DNA of 64,000 bases from Filimonas lacunae. Lineage in GTDB: Bacteria > Bacteroidota > Bacteroidia > Chitinophagales > Chitinophagaceae. The notes below the pieces were generated by a model. That model made no database searches and was not told the origin of the DNA. It saw only the letters and a program-made list of their open reading frames with translations. This document shows positions 7,496 through 17,272 of this stretch, piece by piece (the first letter of the stretch is position 1; each line of letters begins with the position of its first letter). The translations under genes and the position numbers were made by a program. The stretch lies in assembly GCF_002355595.1 (NCBI RefSeq), contig NZ_AP017422.1, positions 496,001-560,000 of the forward strand. Direction: 5' to 3'.

Positions 7496-9961
7496 ATGGA
7501 TATTCAACATAAACGTATCACTGCGCGTGTTAGACCCTTGCGATATGCAGTCTTGTTTGATATAGCTACCTGCAAAGATTATAATACGATATTGCGTATT
7601 ATTGAGTGGTACAGTAATTTTTGGGGTGGCAATACTAATCTAATTATCCCTACTGATGGGAAAACTATACCAATACACTATTGGAAATTACTTAAAAGTT
7701 ATAGCCCGGATTACATTTATTCGTACCAAATTAGTGATATAGATGAATATTATTCAAATCCTAAACAATTTGAGGAAAAGTATAAAGATGAAATAAATAA
7801 CTTGATTAAAAAACATGCTTCAAGAGATGCTGCCTTGCAATTTCTTGTCGCGAAATTGACTGCTACTCAAAAGCACGATCAATTTATTATTGATGAACAA
7901 TTGGCTATTCAAATTGAAAGGGAGGTAAAGCCTTTTTATGCTTCTTCGAAGGAGCTAATAGGGAAAATGAGGGCCGGGGGGCATTCGGAACCCAATGCTT
8001 TACATATACATAAGTTTATTTACAGCGAAAGTAGTACCCCATATTTAATAACTTCAACCGATTATACGTTTGAGAATGTTTCTTCTTATGTTGAACTTTT
8101 AATTAGGACAAGAATAGGCAGTATGAAAACTGTTGGTGAGTATTTGAAGGATAGAAGGCATCTAAGATATAATCAGAATTTTGAATTGAGATATGAAAAA
8201 TGTACACCTTCTGGTGTCGATAAATTGTTTGAGAGCACAAGATATTTATACGAGGAGTTTGGTGAACGAATTTCTCACACGAAACCTTTTGGACTGGAAT
8301 GGATTACTACTAAAGACTATCATCCTGAAGAACATATGTCTATTATAATTGTGGTAGGCAGAAGTGTATCAGATTTCTGCTTTTATTATAATTTAAGACA
8401 GAATAAAAGGCTTGTGTTTTGGGTGCCTGGTTTAGTGGCTGACAACCTTGAAAAGTACGAGTTTGATATTTGTACGTCAATATTTGATACGATATCCCAT
8501 CAAATAGGCACTTATGTATACTCCACTTGTTCAATAAACTTTGTTTCGGATTCATATAGTAAGCTGGAAATCGAATCACAATTAGATGGTATGTTTATTA
8601 ATTTTGGGCTTCATTGGCGATCTGATGATATTGAAGCTTCGTACACTCCAATGGAAATGATTGATACTTCTATAGATTTTAGAAGGTACGATTTTAAGAC
8701 GAAAGATAACTCCTGGATACAACAAATTTATAATGGGGTTTCCTCTGCTGCAATCCATTTTCCTGCTCCGGGTAATTTGACTGATCTTTATGGAAGGACT
8801 GGTTCCTGGATGGTTGATTTTAATGTGACAAGTGATGACGAAGGAGATAGAAGTTTGGGCTATGTACTACCATCGAATAATGAGGTGTTAGCAACTTTCT
8901 TTTCAGATGTCTTTTCCTCAAGAAAAGGAATGAAGCATAAGGTGAGAAATTCTGATAGTGCTATTTCTATTCAGGTTCCTGTTGCTGAAATTCATTACCC
9001 ATTTGAACCTGGGAATGCCCTAACAACGCAAAGCAGAGTTAAACTGTTAGATGGGTATGATATATTTGAAATATTGTTTAAAAAAATAGGAGCTAAAATA
9101 GCACACTCTGATAAGGGGAAATATATGGGGGCTTCTATAGAACTATTTGGTGGTCTAAGTGAATTGGCAGATACCCTCTTGAATGATAAAATTCTCAACA
9201 TTTTTAATCAGTTTCTAGTCGGTGATCCTAAAAATATTCCTTCAGAAGAACGTATTGGGTGTTTCCTTAAAAATGAAAATAGAACTTACCTAAGCTATGC
9301 TGATTTCGAGAAGATAGCAGGAGTTAACAGCAAAGAATTACGTGGTTCAATAAGTGATTTTTTAAGGAAAAAAATTTTGTTACGAGGACTAATCCTGCAA
9401 TGTGAAAGGTGCAGTTATTTAGGGTGGTACAGGATGGAAGAAATAGGTCAGCAATTTGTATGCAATCGTTGTTATAGTGAACAGGTATATACAGAAAGGC
9501 ATTGGCGAATGCCTGAACAAGAGCCTGGCTTTTATTATAAACTGGATGAAATGTTTTATCAGGGTTTGAATTCAAACATGCGTGTACCGGTTTTAAGCTT
9601 GAATGTAATGAAGGAAGCGGCTAAATACTGTTTTATTTATATTCCTGAAGTTAAAATATGGGATTCTGCTGGCAAGCTTTCGGAGGTTGATCTGCTTTGT
9701 ATTGTAGATGGAAGGGTGGTAATTGGTGAAGCAAAGAGTAATGGGAAGGTAACGCCCTTAGAATTAGAGAAATACAGGGTTATTTGTAATGCGATAGAAG
9801 GTACTTTTTTGTTTTCGAGTGGAGCAACGGTAGCTGATGAAAAGAGAAAGAATATTGCAAAAATGGGATGGATAAAAGAGCCACTTATTATTGATGGCAG
9901 GGATTTGAAAATTACATTTGCTCTTCCTCAATTGAACAAGTGGTTAAGCCAAATTTATTAA
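7496..9961 (+). CDS. Large zinc-ribbon and PD-(D/E)XK nuclease-like protein, candidate defence effector
   Basis: 821 residues from ATG 7496; the frame also has an ATG at 7445. I prefer 7496 because RVRPLRYAVLFD then follows close to the start, as in large proteins I recall from defence islands that also carry a WGG motif (here NFWGGNTNLIIP). A Cys4 zinc ribbon (CERC and CNRC, about residues 635 and 655) precedes a C-terminal PD-(D/E)XK-like core, EVDLLCIVDG...VVIGEAKSN (about 731-747), with the D and the ExK in place. The 600-residue middle is unrecognised and no helicase motifs are seen. Codon usage is AT-richer than in the tra genes. Inference: a DNA-cleaving anti-phage protein carried as ICE cargo. 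Confidence 0.75.
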   Translation: MDIQHKRITARVRPLRYAVLFDIATCKDYNTILRIIEWYSNFWGGNTNLIIPTDGKTIPIHYWKLLKSYSPDYIYSYQISDIDEYYSNPKQFEEKYKDEINNLIKKHASRDAALQFLVAKLTATQKHDQFIIDEQLAIQIEREVKPFYASSKELIGKMRAGGHSEPNALHIHKFIYSESSTPYLITSTDYTFENVSSYVELLIRTRIGSMKTVGEYLKDRRHLRYNQNFELRYEKCTPSGVDKLFESTRYLYEEFGERISHTKPFGLEWITTKDYHPEEHMSIIIVVGRSVSDFCFYYNLRQNKRLVFWVPGLVADNLEKYEFDICTSIFDTISHQIGTYVYSTCSINFVSDSYSKLEIESQLDGMFINFGLHWRSDDIEASYTPMEMIDTSIDFRRYDFKTKDNSWIQQIYNGVSSAAIHFPAPGNLTDLYGRTGSWMVDFNVTSDDEGDRSLGYVLPSNNEVLATFFSDVFSSRKGMKHKVRNSDSAISIQVPVAEIHYPFEPGNALTTQSRVKLLDGYDIFEILFKKIGAKIAHSDKGKYMGASIELFGGLSELADTLLNDKILNIFNQFLVGDPKNIPSEERIGCFLKNENRTYLSYADFEKIAGVNSKELRGSISDFLRKKILLRGLILQCERCSYLGWYRMEEIGQQFVCNRCYSEQVYTERHWRMPEQEPGFYYKLDEMFYQGLNSNMRVPVLSLNVMKEAAKYCFIYIPEVKIWDSAGKLSEVDLLCIVDGRVVIGEAKSNGKVTPLELEKYRVICNAIEGTFLFSSGATVADEKRKNIAKMGWIKEPLIIDGRDLKITFALPQLNKWLSQIY

Positions 9962-10377
9962 TGTCAGTGGAGTAGGTTATTTTTAAAAATCAATTTAGTC
10001 ATATCGGAAAATTACTGATCACAGGAGTTTCAGGATTGATAGGCATATGTAGAATAGCCAACCAAACCCCAAACGGAGCGTCGCAAGTAAAGCACCATCG
10101 GAGCGGTGGCCCTTCTATCCCCCCCCAAAAAAAGCCGAAAAAACAAGCGCTCATGATGTTGTCAAAAGTCTTCTGCTACCAGCAGAAGCCCTAAAACCCT
10201 GGCAACCTTCTTCGGGTGAAATGTTCTGGCTGCGAAGCTGTAAGCAGGTGATTAGTTTGCGTAAACTACCGATACCAGTGCTTCGGAGAACAGCCCCGCT
10301 GATCCATCTAAAAATAGGACTTCGTATAATACGGAGCTAGGCTGTGGTGTTTTCCGGTGAAATATGTTGATAATACC
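9962..10377. other. Gene-free stretch between the cassette and the tra operon
   Basis: No coding region on either strand. It includes C-rich and A-rich runs near 10120-10140 and an 8-bp hairpin (CTTCTGCT / AGCAGAAG, 10170-10188) without a T-run. It may be debris of an older insertion, or a non-coding RNA. Confidence 0.5.
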
Positions 10378-10713
10378 CTATAAGATAAAATCGCTTTCAA
10401 TTTCACTATCAATTCTTTTAATATAACCTGACGGTGCATAGCTGTACTTAACACAGGGCTCCAGTGTTTCTGACACATATCTTGCATACCCTTTTATGTC
10501 TGTCACCAACAGCATAAAATCATCGTTGAACAGGTATTTTTCTTCGTGCTTAAAAGGATGATTTAGAATGTAAATGCTATAATACAGCGTAGCGCCATTA
10601 ATATATTGAATGATAATATAGACTGAGTTAAGCATATAGGGGAAAACAAAAGTAGTATGAAACTGCCTATTATTTACCCGGTTATAAAAAACTGCCTGTA
10701 AGACCAACGACAT
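10378..10713 (-). CDS. Hypothetical protein, 111 residues
   Basis: Unrecognised. Aromatic-rich N-terminal half (Tyr and Phe), hydrophilic C-terminal half. It points the same way as the tra operon but is separated from it by 123 bp, so it may be its last gene or independent. Coding status rests only on length and direction. Confidence 0.4.
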   Translation of the reverse strand: MSLVLQAVFYNRVNNRQFHTTFVFPYMLNSVYIIIQYINGATLYYSIYILNHPFKHEEKYLFNDDFMLLVTDIKGYARYVSETLEPCVKYSYAPSGYIKRIDSEIESDFIL

Positions 10714-10836
10714 TTACTGACAATAGCTTTTCGTTGGCCTATCAGCGAAAGGCTGCATAATTGGTTTCTTGTATTTGAATAATTTACCATGCAACAAGTC
10801 TGCTCCCCTTACAACGATTAAAGGGCGAGCAAGGGT

Positions 10837-11061
10837 TTACGTGCAGGGTGGCGTGGGGGTGTAGGGGAGGTTGTCGGGAGGGTGTGTTGAGGGTGTAGCC
10901 AGGGTTGTAGTAGCGATGGAATGCACAAACTGGTGGAATCGGATTCGCCATATACGATTATCTACCAGTTTACGTAGTATTTCCAGTTGTTCCATGTTTA
11001 GCTGTGTCATTGAATGCTGGATATTATTCAGTGCTGATGGTGTTAATGGTGGTATTTTCAT
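10837..11061 (-). CDS. Hypothetical small protein, 74 residues
   Basis: Its ATG overlaps the stop of the upstream 379-residue gene (ATGA, 4 bp), a clear sign of translational coupling. A short helical N-terminal half (LNMEQLEILRKLVDNRIWRI) is followed by a Pro/Thr-rich tail. Function unknown; last or near-last gene of the tra operon. Confidence 0.6.
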   Translation of the reverse strand: MKIPPLTPSALNNIQHSMTQLNMEQLEILRKLVDNRIWRIRFHQFVHSIATTTLATPSTHPPDNLPYTPTPPCT

Positions 11062-12197
11062 ACGGTTCTTTTTAATTTTTTAGCTTCTTCGGGCATGTCT
11101 TCCCACCCGTTGCTTAACTGCTGATTATTGGTAATGGATGAAATAAGATCCCCGGCTTCTTCCCACACCTTTTCTTTAAACCTGTTCATGTTGATATAAT
11201 TACCGTTACTGTCTGTGATACTTATTTTATGTTTTTCATTGCGGGGAGTAGCCTGTATGGTGCATTGTGTGTCCCCTTTACCTGGTAAGGGCAGGGTGAG
11301 GGTGTAGCTTTTTCCCTCGCCCAATGCTTTTTTCAGTGCGGCAAAGGTGTCACCAGCCAGTCGGGGGAGATTTAGTTTTTTAAGTTCATTTACCAGGTTG
11401 AACTCAACAGTTTTTACCTGTGTGTCACCGCCTGGTTTTGTGTCCAGGTAAGCAAAACTGTTACCCAGTTTAGCATCATCACCGTGTACCAGCCTAGCTG
11501 CGTTGGCTGCATTTATATCCGGGTTTTCATTTAATAGGAATGTATGTTTTTTTTCAGGGCCGATATTGCCGGTGCGTAGCTCTTCTGTCGTGGGGTTTGC
11601 TTTGGCGGTTATTTTCTCAAAGAAATACAACTTGGTATCCGGTATCCGCTTACAATGCAGGTAATACAGGGTGCCCTTATTGTTTACGTCCAGGTAATTG
11701 ATGTGAAATTCCGGGAGGTTCAGTTTTATCATGCTGTCCAGGTGGCTTTCCTGGTTAATCGTAAAGCCTTTTTGTGCAAAGTCTTTACTGAGTGTATTTA
11801 TATTGTGTTTATGGATAATGTCCTTTTGGATATGATCCAGTGCTCCATTAATTTTTTTGTACACAATGTTATAGCCACTCGCAAAATTGCGAATGGCATT
11901 ACCTGCTTTTGAATACAGCAATTTATTATCCCATGTGGGGTTGAGCTTGGCGTCCAGGTTTTTAATCTGGTTTTTTACAAACTTCATTGCCAGTTTTTCC
12001 AGCCCGGTAGCTGTGGGGCTAATTTCACTGACAATACCACTATAGTAATTTCTTTTGAACTGCAATATTTCAGGATCATTACTGGACGCTAAGGGGTTAG
12101 CGATATATAAGGTCGCTTCCTGCTGGGCATATTGCTTCAGGTTTTCCAGTACCCTGTTTTCTGCCTGGTTATTGAACTGTGTTGCTGATTTCGGCAT
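11058..12197 (-). CDS. Hypothetical tra-operon protein, 379 residues
   Basis: Start overlaps the end of traN by 29 bp, stop overlaps the next start by 4 bp, so it is tightly coupled within the tra operon. No signal peptide or membrane segment. The N-terminal part is helical and charged. The C-terminal part has a Leu-rich stretch TLTLPLPGKGDTQC that resembles domains found in other ICE proteins. It occupies the place where TraO lies in CTnDOT but does not look like TraO. Function unknown. Confidence 0.75.
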   Translation of the reverse strand: MPKSATQFNNQAENRVLENLKQYAQQEATLYIANPLASSNDPEILQFKRNYYSGIVSEISPTATGLEKLAMKFVKNQIKNLDAKLNPTWDNKLLYSKAGNAIRNFASGYNIVYKKINGALDHIQKDIIHKHNINTLSKDFAQKGFTINQESHLDSMIKLNLPEFHINYLDVNNKGTLYYLHCKRIPDTKLYFFEKITAKANPTTEELRTGNIGPEKKHTFLLNENPDINAANAARLVHGDDAKLGNSFAYLDTKPGGDTQVKTVEFNLVNELKKLNLPRLAGDTFAALKKALGEGKSYTLTLPLPGKGDTQCTIQATPRNEKHKISITDSNGNYINMNRFKEKVWEEAGDLISSITNNQQLSNGWEDMPEEAKKLKRTV

Positions 12198-13044
12198 ACC
12201 CTGGTAGTTTGCGCGTTTTCAGAAGATGTTTGTTTTTCATATCCAGGTGAAGTAGCCTGCCCCCGTTTTTCTCAAAAATCTCTATATGGAATTTTTTGTG
12301 ATCTGATAAGGTAAAGCGGGGCACAGCGATGACACAGGATGCAGTGGAATGGCCTGGTATGTTGCTGATGGTAGTGTGGTATATCATCTGTACGGTGGTC
12401 TGCTGTACGCTGGAACGTTTAATTTTCTGGTAGTCCTGTATATAACAGCGGGTAAATTCCGGTGTATAGTCCAGTGGGGAGCGGTTGGTGATCTCCAGGT
12501 GAATAAACATCACTTCACCATCGTTGTAAATACTTTTCAGGGCGATTTTCATGCGCTGGTCTTTGCTCTTCAGGTGCAGGAAATTTTGGGATGTTGTTAC
12601 CTGGCTATCAAGTAAAGACAATTGCAGGTCATTATAAGGCACATGATCCAATTGGAGAACGGAGGGGGCTATGTAGGTGTTAGGCGGCATCCTGCTTAAA
12701 TCGTAGGTTGTCTGGCGTGGATGGTCTGTGTAGGTGATATCGAATGCGGTCACTTTGCCATCGGCAGTGAACACATGCAGGTTGGTGGCAGGGAAGTCCT
12801 TTTTGCCTGCTTTTAGTTTCAGGACGTTACTTACCTGGGCTTGTTTGGTGGCCATCAGGTCGCGGATACCTCTGTCTGCATCAATAACGGGGAAGGGAAA
12901 TATCAGTACGGTGGTATAGTTATAACTAATGTCAATGGTGTAATGCTCTATAGAAGCATCCTGTAATGATTTGCCTGGCTGTTGGGCATACATAGCGGTG
13001 AGAAGGCACATGGCAATAATTGCCAGTAAGATGTTTTTTTTCAT
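12169..13044 (-). CDS. traN: Conjugative transposon protein TraN (VirB9-like)
   Basis: 291 residues with an N-terminal signal peptide (AMCLLTAMYAQ). The N-terminal strand pattern with FPFPVIDADRGIRDL and the later SPLDYTPEFTRCYIQD are typical of Bacteroidota TraN/DUF4138. TraN is an outer-membrane-associated core component of the type IV secretion channel, comparable to VirB9. It follows TraM by 31 bp in the conserved order K, L, M, N. The ATG is preceded by a CACCACCT-containing leader. Confidence 0.88.
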   Translation of the reverse strand: MKKNILLAIIAMCLLTAMYAQQPGKSLQDASIEHYTIDISYNYTTVLIFPFPVIDADRGIRDLMATKQAQVSNVLKLKAGKKDFPATNLHVFTADGKVTAFDITYTDHPRQTTYDLSRMPPNTYIAPSVLQLDHVPYNDLQLSLLDSQVTTSQNFLHLKSKDQRMKIALKSIYNDGEVMFIHLEITNRSPLDYTPEFTRCYIQDYQKIKRSSVQQTTVQMIYHTTISNIPGHSTASCVIAVPRFTLSDHKKFHIEIFEKNGGRLLHLDMKNKHLLKTRKLPGYAEISNTVQ

Positions 13045-13075
13045 AAATCTGGTTTTTGATAGGTGGTGATTTTTG

Positions 13076-14323
13076 TTATTTGTTTTTCAGGAAAATGGAG
13101 TGTCCTGCTTTTATGGTCACAGTAATGTTTCTTATTTTTTTGGAAAGGAATGTCCTGGCGGTTTCTATACCCGCACTTGTTGCCTGGGTGGTCAGGCTGC
13201 CATCTAAGGAGGTCATGCCTATAGACTGTATAGCACGATCGGCGTTTTCTTTGGCTGCATCGCGTGTGATGGCACCGGGGACGAATATGCCTTCCTGCCC
13301 GTCACTGTCATATACACTCATCTGTATAGGCAGGATGCTTTTGCCATTCAGTACACTGGAAATTTTAATTTTCAACCTTTCATCAGAAATGCTACAGGAG
13401 CCATACACAAATGTGTTCTGTGGTATTTTAATACCTTTTATGAAAATGTCCTGCGTAAGCCGCATTTGTAGTGTACTGCCGTTTTGAAGGGTTTGGTTTT
13501 GCGGAATGACAGCTGTAAAGGATGTTTCCGTGGTAACGGTAGTGTCCACCTGTGGGGCAAGGGAGTAAAAGCTGTTGATGTTACCGTCATCCTGGGGAAT
13601 ATAAAACTCCGTCAGGGTATCTGTGTTATTACCAGGCTGTGAAGACACCTGGTAATAAAGAGTATTACCGGGTGCTTTGTTACCGGTCAGCTTTTCTGTC
13701 TGTTCCGGGTGTTGTATGGCTATGAGCTTATCCAGCATGGTGTTGAGCCTGGCCATTTCCGGGTCGTTTTCTGCATTGCTATCTATATTCTGTTTACCGG
13801 TGAGTAATTGTTCCAACCTGGCTATGTTTTCATCCTGGGTAGTGTTAGTGGTTTTGGTTGCAGGTATATTGGTGCTTTGCGGCTGTTGTACCTGGTGCAT
13901 GACATTGTATAGTTCCGTTAGCTTGTCATTCACTTTTTTCTCATTGGCTTCCAGCTTCTTTTTAGGAGAAGCAGGGCTGTTAATTGCCTGCATGGGGTTT
14001 GTGGTAGCCTGTGGCGGTGCAGGATCATACTGTAACTGTTGTGCATAGGGATCGTTTTTTACCCGTTCCTGTTGCTTCAGGCTGTCCTTATGTGCGTCCA
14101 GGTATACTTCCAGTTTGTTTTTTTCCTTTTTGTTGGGTAGTACGGCATCTGGTAGTTTAACGTTAAATGCCTGTTTGGCTGTGTCTGTAGCATTGTCTTT
14201 TGATTGTAATGATTTGCTTAGTGAGGATAAGGCAAAGAAAAGGCCGGTAAGACATATGGCGAACACCAGTATGAGAAGAGATAGCCTTAATTTTTTGGCT
14301 TGTGATGGTGATAGTTTTTTCAT
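13076..14323 (-). CDS. traM: Conjugative transposon protein TraM (VirB10-like)
   Basis: 415 residues: short basic cytoplasmic tail, one membrane helix (about 12-33), a long Gln/Pro/Lys-rich periplasmic linker with a coiled coil, and a conserved C-terminal domain (from about 260) with AVIPQNQTLQNGSTLQMRL and GSCSISDERLKIKI. This is the domain order of TraM, which spans the periplasm and links the two membranes as VirB10 does. It starts 2 bp after the stop of the upstream small gene. Confidence 0.9.
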   Translation of the reverse strand: MKKLSPSQAKKLRLSLLILVFAICLTGLFFALSSLSKSLQSKDNATDTAKQAFNVKLPDAVLPNKKEKNKLEVYLDAHKDSLKQQERVKNDPYAQQLQYDPAPPQATTNPMQAINSPASPKKKLEANEKKVNDKLTELYNVMHQVQQPQSTNIPATKTTNTTQDENIARLEQLLTGKQNIDSNAENDPEMARLNTMLDKLIAIQHPEQTEKLTGNKAPGNTLYYQVSSQPGNNTDTLTEFYIPQDDGNINSFYSLAPQVDTTVTTETSFTAVIPQNQTLQNGSTLQMRLTQDIFIKGIKIPQNTFVYGSCSISDERLKIKISSVLNGKSILPIQMSVYDSDGQEGIFVPGAITRDAAKENADRAIQSIGMTSLDGSLTTQATSAGIETARTFLSKKIRNITVTIKAGHSIFLKNK

Positions 14324-14325
14324 GG

Positions 14326-14676
14326 TTATTTCGTTTTAATGATGATGGTGTCATGTTGTTGCTGAATGGTAAGCGGTGTTTTACTGAGGGTGTCCAGTGT
14401 TACCATAGGTATGCTCTGAATTACCCTGGTGGGGGAACTTGACCGGTGGTATAAGATGGGCCTGAGCAGCAGTGCGCCGAAAAACAGGGTGCCTGTTGTG
14501 CAATAAATCAGCAGCAGTATTTTTTTCTGCGTGGTAGAAAGCTTTTTTTCGGCGCGGCCTAATGCCTTGGCAAAGCGGCACTGGCATCTGTAAAGGATGG
14601 TGTTACTGTGGGTGCTGCTTGTTGGGATGGAGCTCGTAGTCCTCCGTCTGTATAGCTGCCTGATAAATGTTAACAT
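14326..14676 (-). CDS. Small membrane protein in the TraL position
   Basis: 116 residues: basic N-terminal half, a single membrane helix (about ILLLIYCTTGTLFFGALLL), and a short periplasmic tail. It lies between traK and traM with gaps of 3 and 2 bp, exactly where TraL lies in CTnDOT-type elements. I assign it to the TraL position by context; sequence similarity cannot be checked here. Confidence 0.7.
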   Translation of the reverse strand: MLTFIRQLYRRRTTSSIPTSSTHSNTILYRCQCRFAKALGRAEKKLSTTQKKILLLIYCTTGTLFFGALLLRPILYHRSSSPTRVIQSIPMVTLDTLSKTPLTIQQQHDTIIIKTK

Positions 14677-14679
14677 AGG

Positions 14680-15297
14680 TTACCGGTTTTGAATGGATAT
14701 ATCTGTGTTGTCAATGATTCGCCAGTTTTCAATCAGAAATCCGTGTGGGTTGTTATCACTGGGCGATGTTACCCTGATGGTGCCCTCTGTTACCAGGCTA
14801 CGTGTAACGATACTGGTGGCACGTATCATTTTCAGCTTACCATAATACCGGAAACGGTATGGTGGAATTGTTACCAGGGCAATGCTGTCCGGCTCCATCA
14901 CCTGCTGGCTGATATTACCGGATACGATACCGGTATAGTATCCTTTCTCGTTCAGGTTGTCGTACTCGTTTTTTGCTTTTGCATCTGCGAGGTACAGCGA
15001 CTTGGTGATGTTGCGTTTGATAACGGATTCGTCCGGTTCTAAGGAAAAGAAGTAATTATGAAATGTCTTAATGTGGTCTTTTATTTCTATGGGCATGTTT
15101 TCTGCACGTGATGCGGATACAGCCTGTAGGAACTTATCACCAGCTATTACATACACCTTGTCTTTATTACGTGCAATGGTCTGGTGAGATTTGTATATCG
15201 CATAACAGGATATGATGACATTGGCTACTGTCAGTACGATGGAAAATGTTTTGACATGCCGGAATGCGCTGTCAATATTTCTAAGTTGCTGAAACAT
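14680..15297 (-). CDS. traK: Conjugative transposon protein TraK (VirB8-like)
   Basis: 205 residues starting MFQQLRNIDSAFRHVK, then a membrane helix (about 17-36) and a periplasmic domain ending GFLIENWRIIDN. This matches the Bacteroidota TraK family in length and layout. TraK is an inner-membrane assembly factor comparable to VirB8. The start codon follows CACCACCC, a variant of the CACCT leader. Confidence 0.9.
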   Translation of the reverse strand: MFQQLRNIDSAFRHVKTFSIVLTVANVIISCYAIYKSHQTIARNKDKVYVIAGDKFLQAVSASRAENMPIEIKDHIKTFHNYFFSLEPDESVIKRNITKSLYLADAKAKNEYDNLNEKGYYTGIVSGNISQQVMEPDSIALVTIPPYRFRYYGKLKMIRATSIVTRSLVTEGTIRVTSPSDNNPHGFLIENWRIIDNTDISIQNR

Positions 15298-15327
15298 GGG
15301 TGGTGTTTTATAGGTAATAGCATGGTG

Positions 15328-16524
15328 TTAGGATAATTTGCCTGCCTGATGGGAATTACTGTCATTGGTTTGGGTGTCTGAGTTGGCCGCGTTTGCCATG
15401 TCACCCATTTTTTTATCATCCCCCGGCGTATCATTGGCCATTGATCCACCGCCACTGCCGCCGCTGCTTCCACCCTTGGAAGAACCACCGCCTGCTGTGC
15501 CACCTGATAACAGGCGCATGGATGTTTTGGAAAACATACCTACAGTGCTCATAATGGAGTGGCCACCTGAAGCGTGGATAACATAATTGGCAACGCCTGG
15601 AATGGAGAAGTAGCCAACAATGCTTATCAGAAGGAATATGAGATAGGATGCGTCTGTTTCAGAAAAGGATACGCTGCCGTTGGCCTGTATCTGCGCCATG
15701 TCCAGCTGCAACATGTTTTTCTGAATCATATTGATGATGGTTCCGAAAATGTTGGCTATGGGCAGCCATAGGTAAACGTTTATGTATCGGCCTATCCAAA
15801 CGGAGAGTGTATGCTGGAATCCATCATATATACTGAATGCAAGTACAAAGGGGCCTAGTATACCCAGTAACAGTAAAATAAACGTTCGCATTACATCTAT
15901 GATAATAGAAGCTGCATAGTAAACGATCTGTAAAACTGTACTCAGCATCAGCTTAAACATAAATGACATACTGTTTCGCATGAGCTTTGCGCCAAAGGAA
16001 AAAGTTGGTGTTTGTTGTGTGCTGGTGGTAGGTTCTGGTTTTTCATACTTATCATAGTTCCGGTTACCATTGGTAGGGTTACCTACCGGGGTGCCTTCTG
16101 CTGCCCTGTTAATTTGAATTGCCCTGGTAAGTAGCAGGTCTTCTACTGCCTGGTTGGATTTGTTAAATAGGGATTGTGTTTTGAGGGTGATAGGATTGAG
16201 TACGCCATCCATCACTGGTAAAACCAATGTATTATATAATCCAATGAGTAGTGTAAGTGCGAAAGGCCGGAAGAGTGGAAAAAAATCTATGGGTTCTGCT
16301 GCTGCGATATGTTTCCATACGCGGTAACCGATGTAGAACAATGCGCCAAAACCTGCAACGGCAGTAGCAACGTCAATAAGTTGTGTGCCTAGTGGTAGTA
16401 ATTGTTCTTTTGTTGATTCCAGTACGGTGTGTATATCCTGTACGGTGGAGCTCTGTGCATGCAGGATTGCAGGAAGAAGGGAAGAGAGGGATAATAAGGA
16501 TAGTATGGTGGCTTTTCTTTTCAT
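15328..16524 (-). CDS. traJ: Conjugative transposon protein TraJ (VirB6-like)
   Basis: 398 residues with a signal peptide and about six or more membrane helices (for example IDVATAVAGFGALFYIGYR and TFILLLLGILGPFVLAF), as in TraJ, the polytopic inner-membrane channel protein. The last 60 residues form a Gly/Ser-rich low-complexity tail. It lies directly upstream of traK, the conserved order. Confidence 0.88.
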   Translation of the reverse strand: MKRKATILSLLSLSSLLPAILHAQSSTVQDIHTVLESTKEQLLPLGTQLIDVATAVAGFGALFYIGYRVWKHIAAAEPIDFFPLFRPFALTLLIGLYNTLVLPVMDGVLNPITLKTQSLFNKSNQAVEDLLLTRAIQINRAAEGTPVGNPTNGNRNYDKYEKPEPTTSTQQTPTFSFGAKLMRNSMSFMFKLMLSTVLQIVYYAASIIIDVMRTFILLLLGILGPFVLAFSIYDGFQHTLSVWIGRYINVYLWLPIANIFGTIINMIQKNMLQLDMAQIQANGSVSFSETDASYLIFLLISIVGYFSIPGVANYVIHASGGHSIMSTVGMFSKTSMRLLSGGTAGGGSSKGGSSGGSGGGSMANDTPGDDKKMGDMANAANSDTQTNDSNSHQAGKLS

Positions 16525-16559
16525 GGAATTGGTGTTTATGTGTCATAGGTAAAATGGTG

Positions 16560-17192
16560 TTATGGCTGTTTTTGCAGCTGCTGGAGTGTTTGAATGTCTT
16601 TGATGGCCTGTTGCTGCTGCTGCTGGAGAATGAGTGTTTTTTTATCAAAGGCATATAGGAAGTCGAGCTTTTCTTTAACATCGCCGTCAATACGATCTAT
16701 GGCAGCAATACGTTCGGCATCATTCATGCGCAGCTGGCCTGCGGTAATGATAAGTAGCAGTTCATCAAAGTTTTTGGCTGTCTTATCCAGGATGTTGTTG
16801 TAAATATTGCTGATATGATCCAGTTCGCCATCTGTGAATACACCGGATAGTGAAAAGGAGGAATAGGCGCTTTTGTATTCAGCTATTATTTTTTGCTGGT
16901 TACTGATGATGTTTACGATTTTGTGATATTTGGCTACAGTAGGGCTCACTTTGAGTAAAGTGGACAGGAACAAGTCATGTAAGTTGAAGTTTCCTTCTGC
17001 CAGGTCTTTGATGGTTTTGTAACCATTGGTAAGGATGGTGTACCCTTTGTACATGGTGTTGAGAATCTCTTTCAGCTGGTGCCATTTCTCCACGTTTAAA
17101 ATGAGTTGCTGTAGTTCCTGGGATTGTGCTTTTGCCTGGCGGGGTACGTATAGGCACAGCATGGCGGTGAGTAATACAATGGCGTATTTCAT
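16560..17192 (-). CDS. VirB5/TraI-like secreted protein, copy 3
   Basis: 210 residues with a signal peptide (LCLYVPRQAKAQ) followed by a long helical domain. The block AGQLRMNDAERIAAIDRIDGD is shared with the two other copies in this operon (17758-18393 and 20778-21458). Such proteins sit at the TraI/VirB5 position in Bacteroidota elements and are sometimes labelled TerB-like because of the DAERI motif. A Gln-rich helix (QQQQQQQA) ends the protein. Probably a periplasmic part of the transfer machine. Confidence 0.7.
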   Translation of the reverse strand: MKYAIVLLTAMLCLYVPRQAKAQSQELQQLILNVEKWHQLKEILNTMYKGYTILTNGYKTIKDLAEGNFNLHDLFLSTLLKVSPTVAKYHKIVNIISNQQKIIAEYKSAYSSFSLSGVFTDGELDHISNIYNNILDKTAKNFDELLLIITAGQLRMNDAERIAAIDRIDGDVKEKLDFLYAFDKKTLILQQQQQQAIKDIQTLQQLQKQP

Positions 17193-17272
17193 GGTGTTTC
17201 ATTTTTGCCGGTTAGGCAGGATGGTTAGCTAATGCCCGAATGCTTGCGGTGGTACTGTTGTGATGAATGCTT

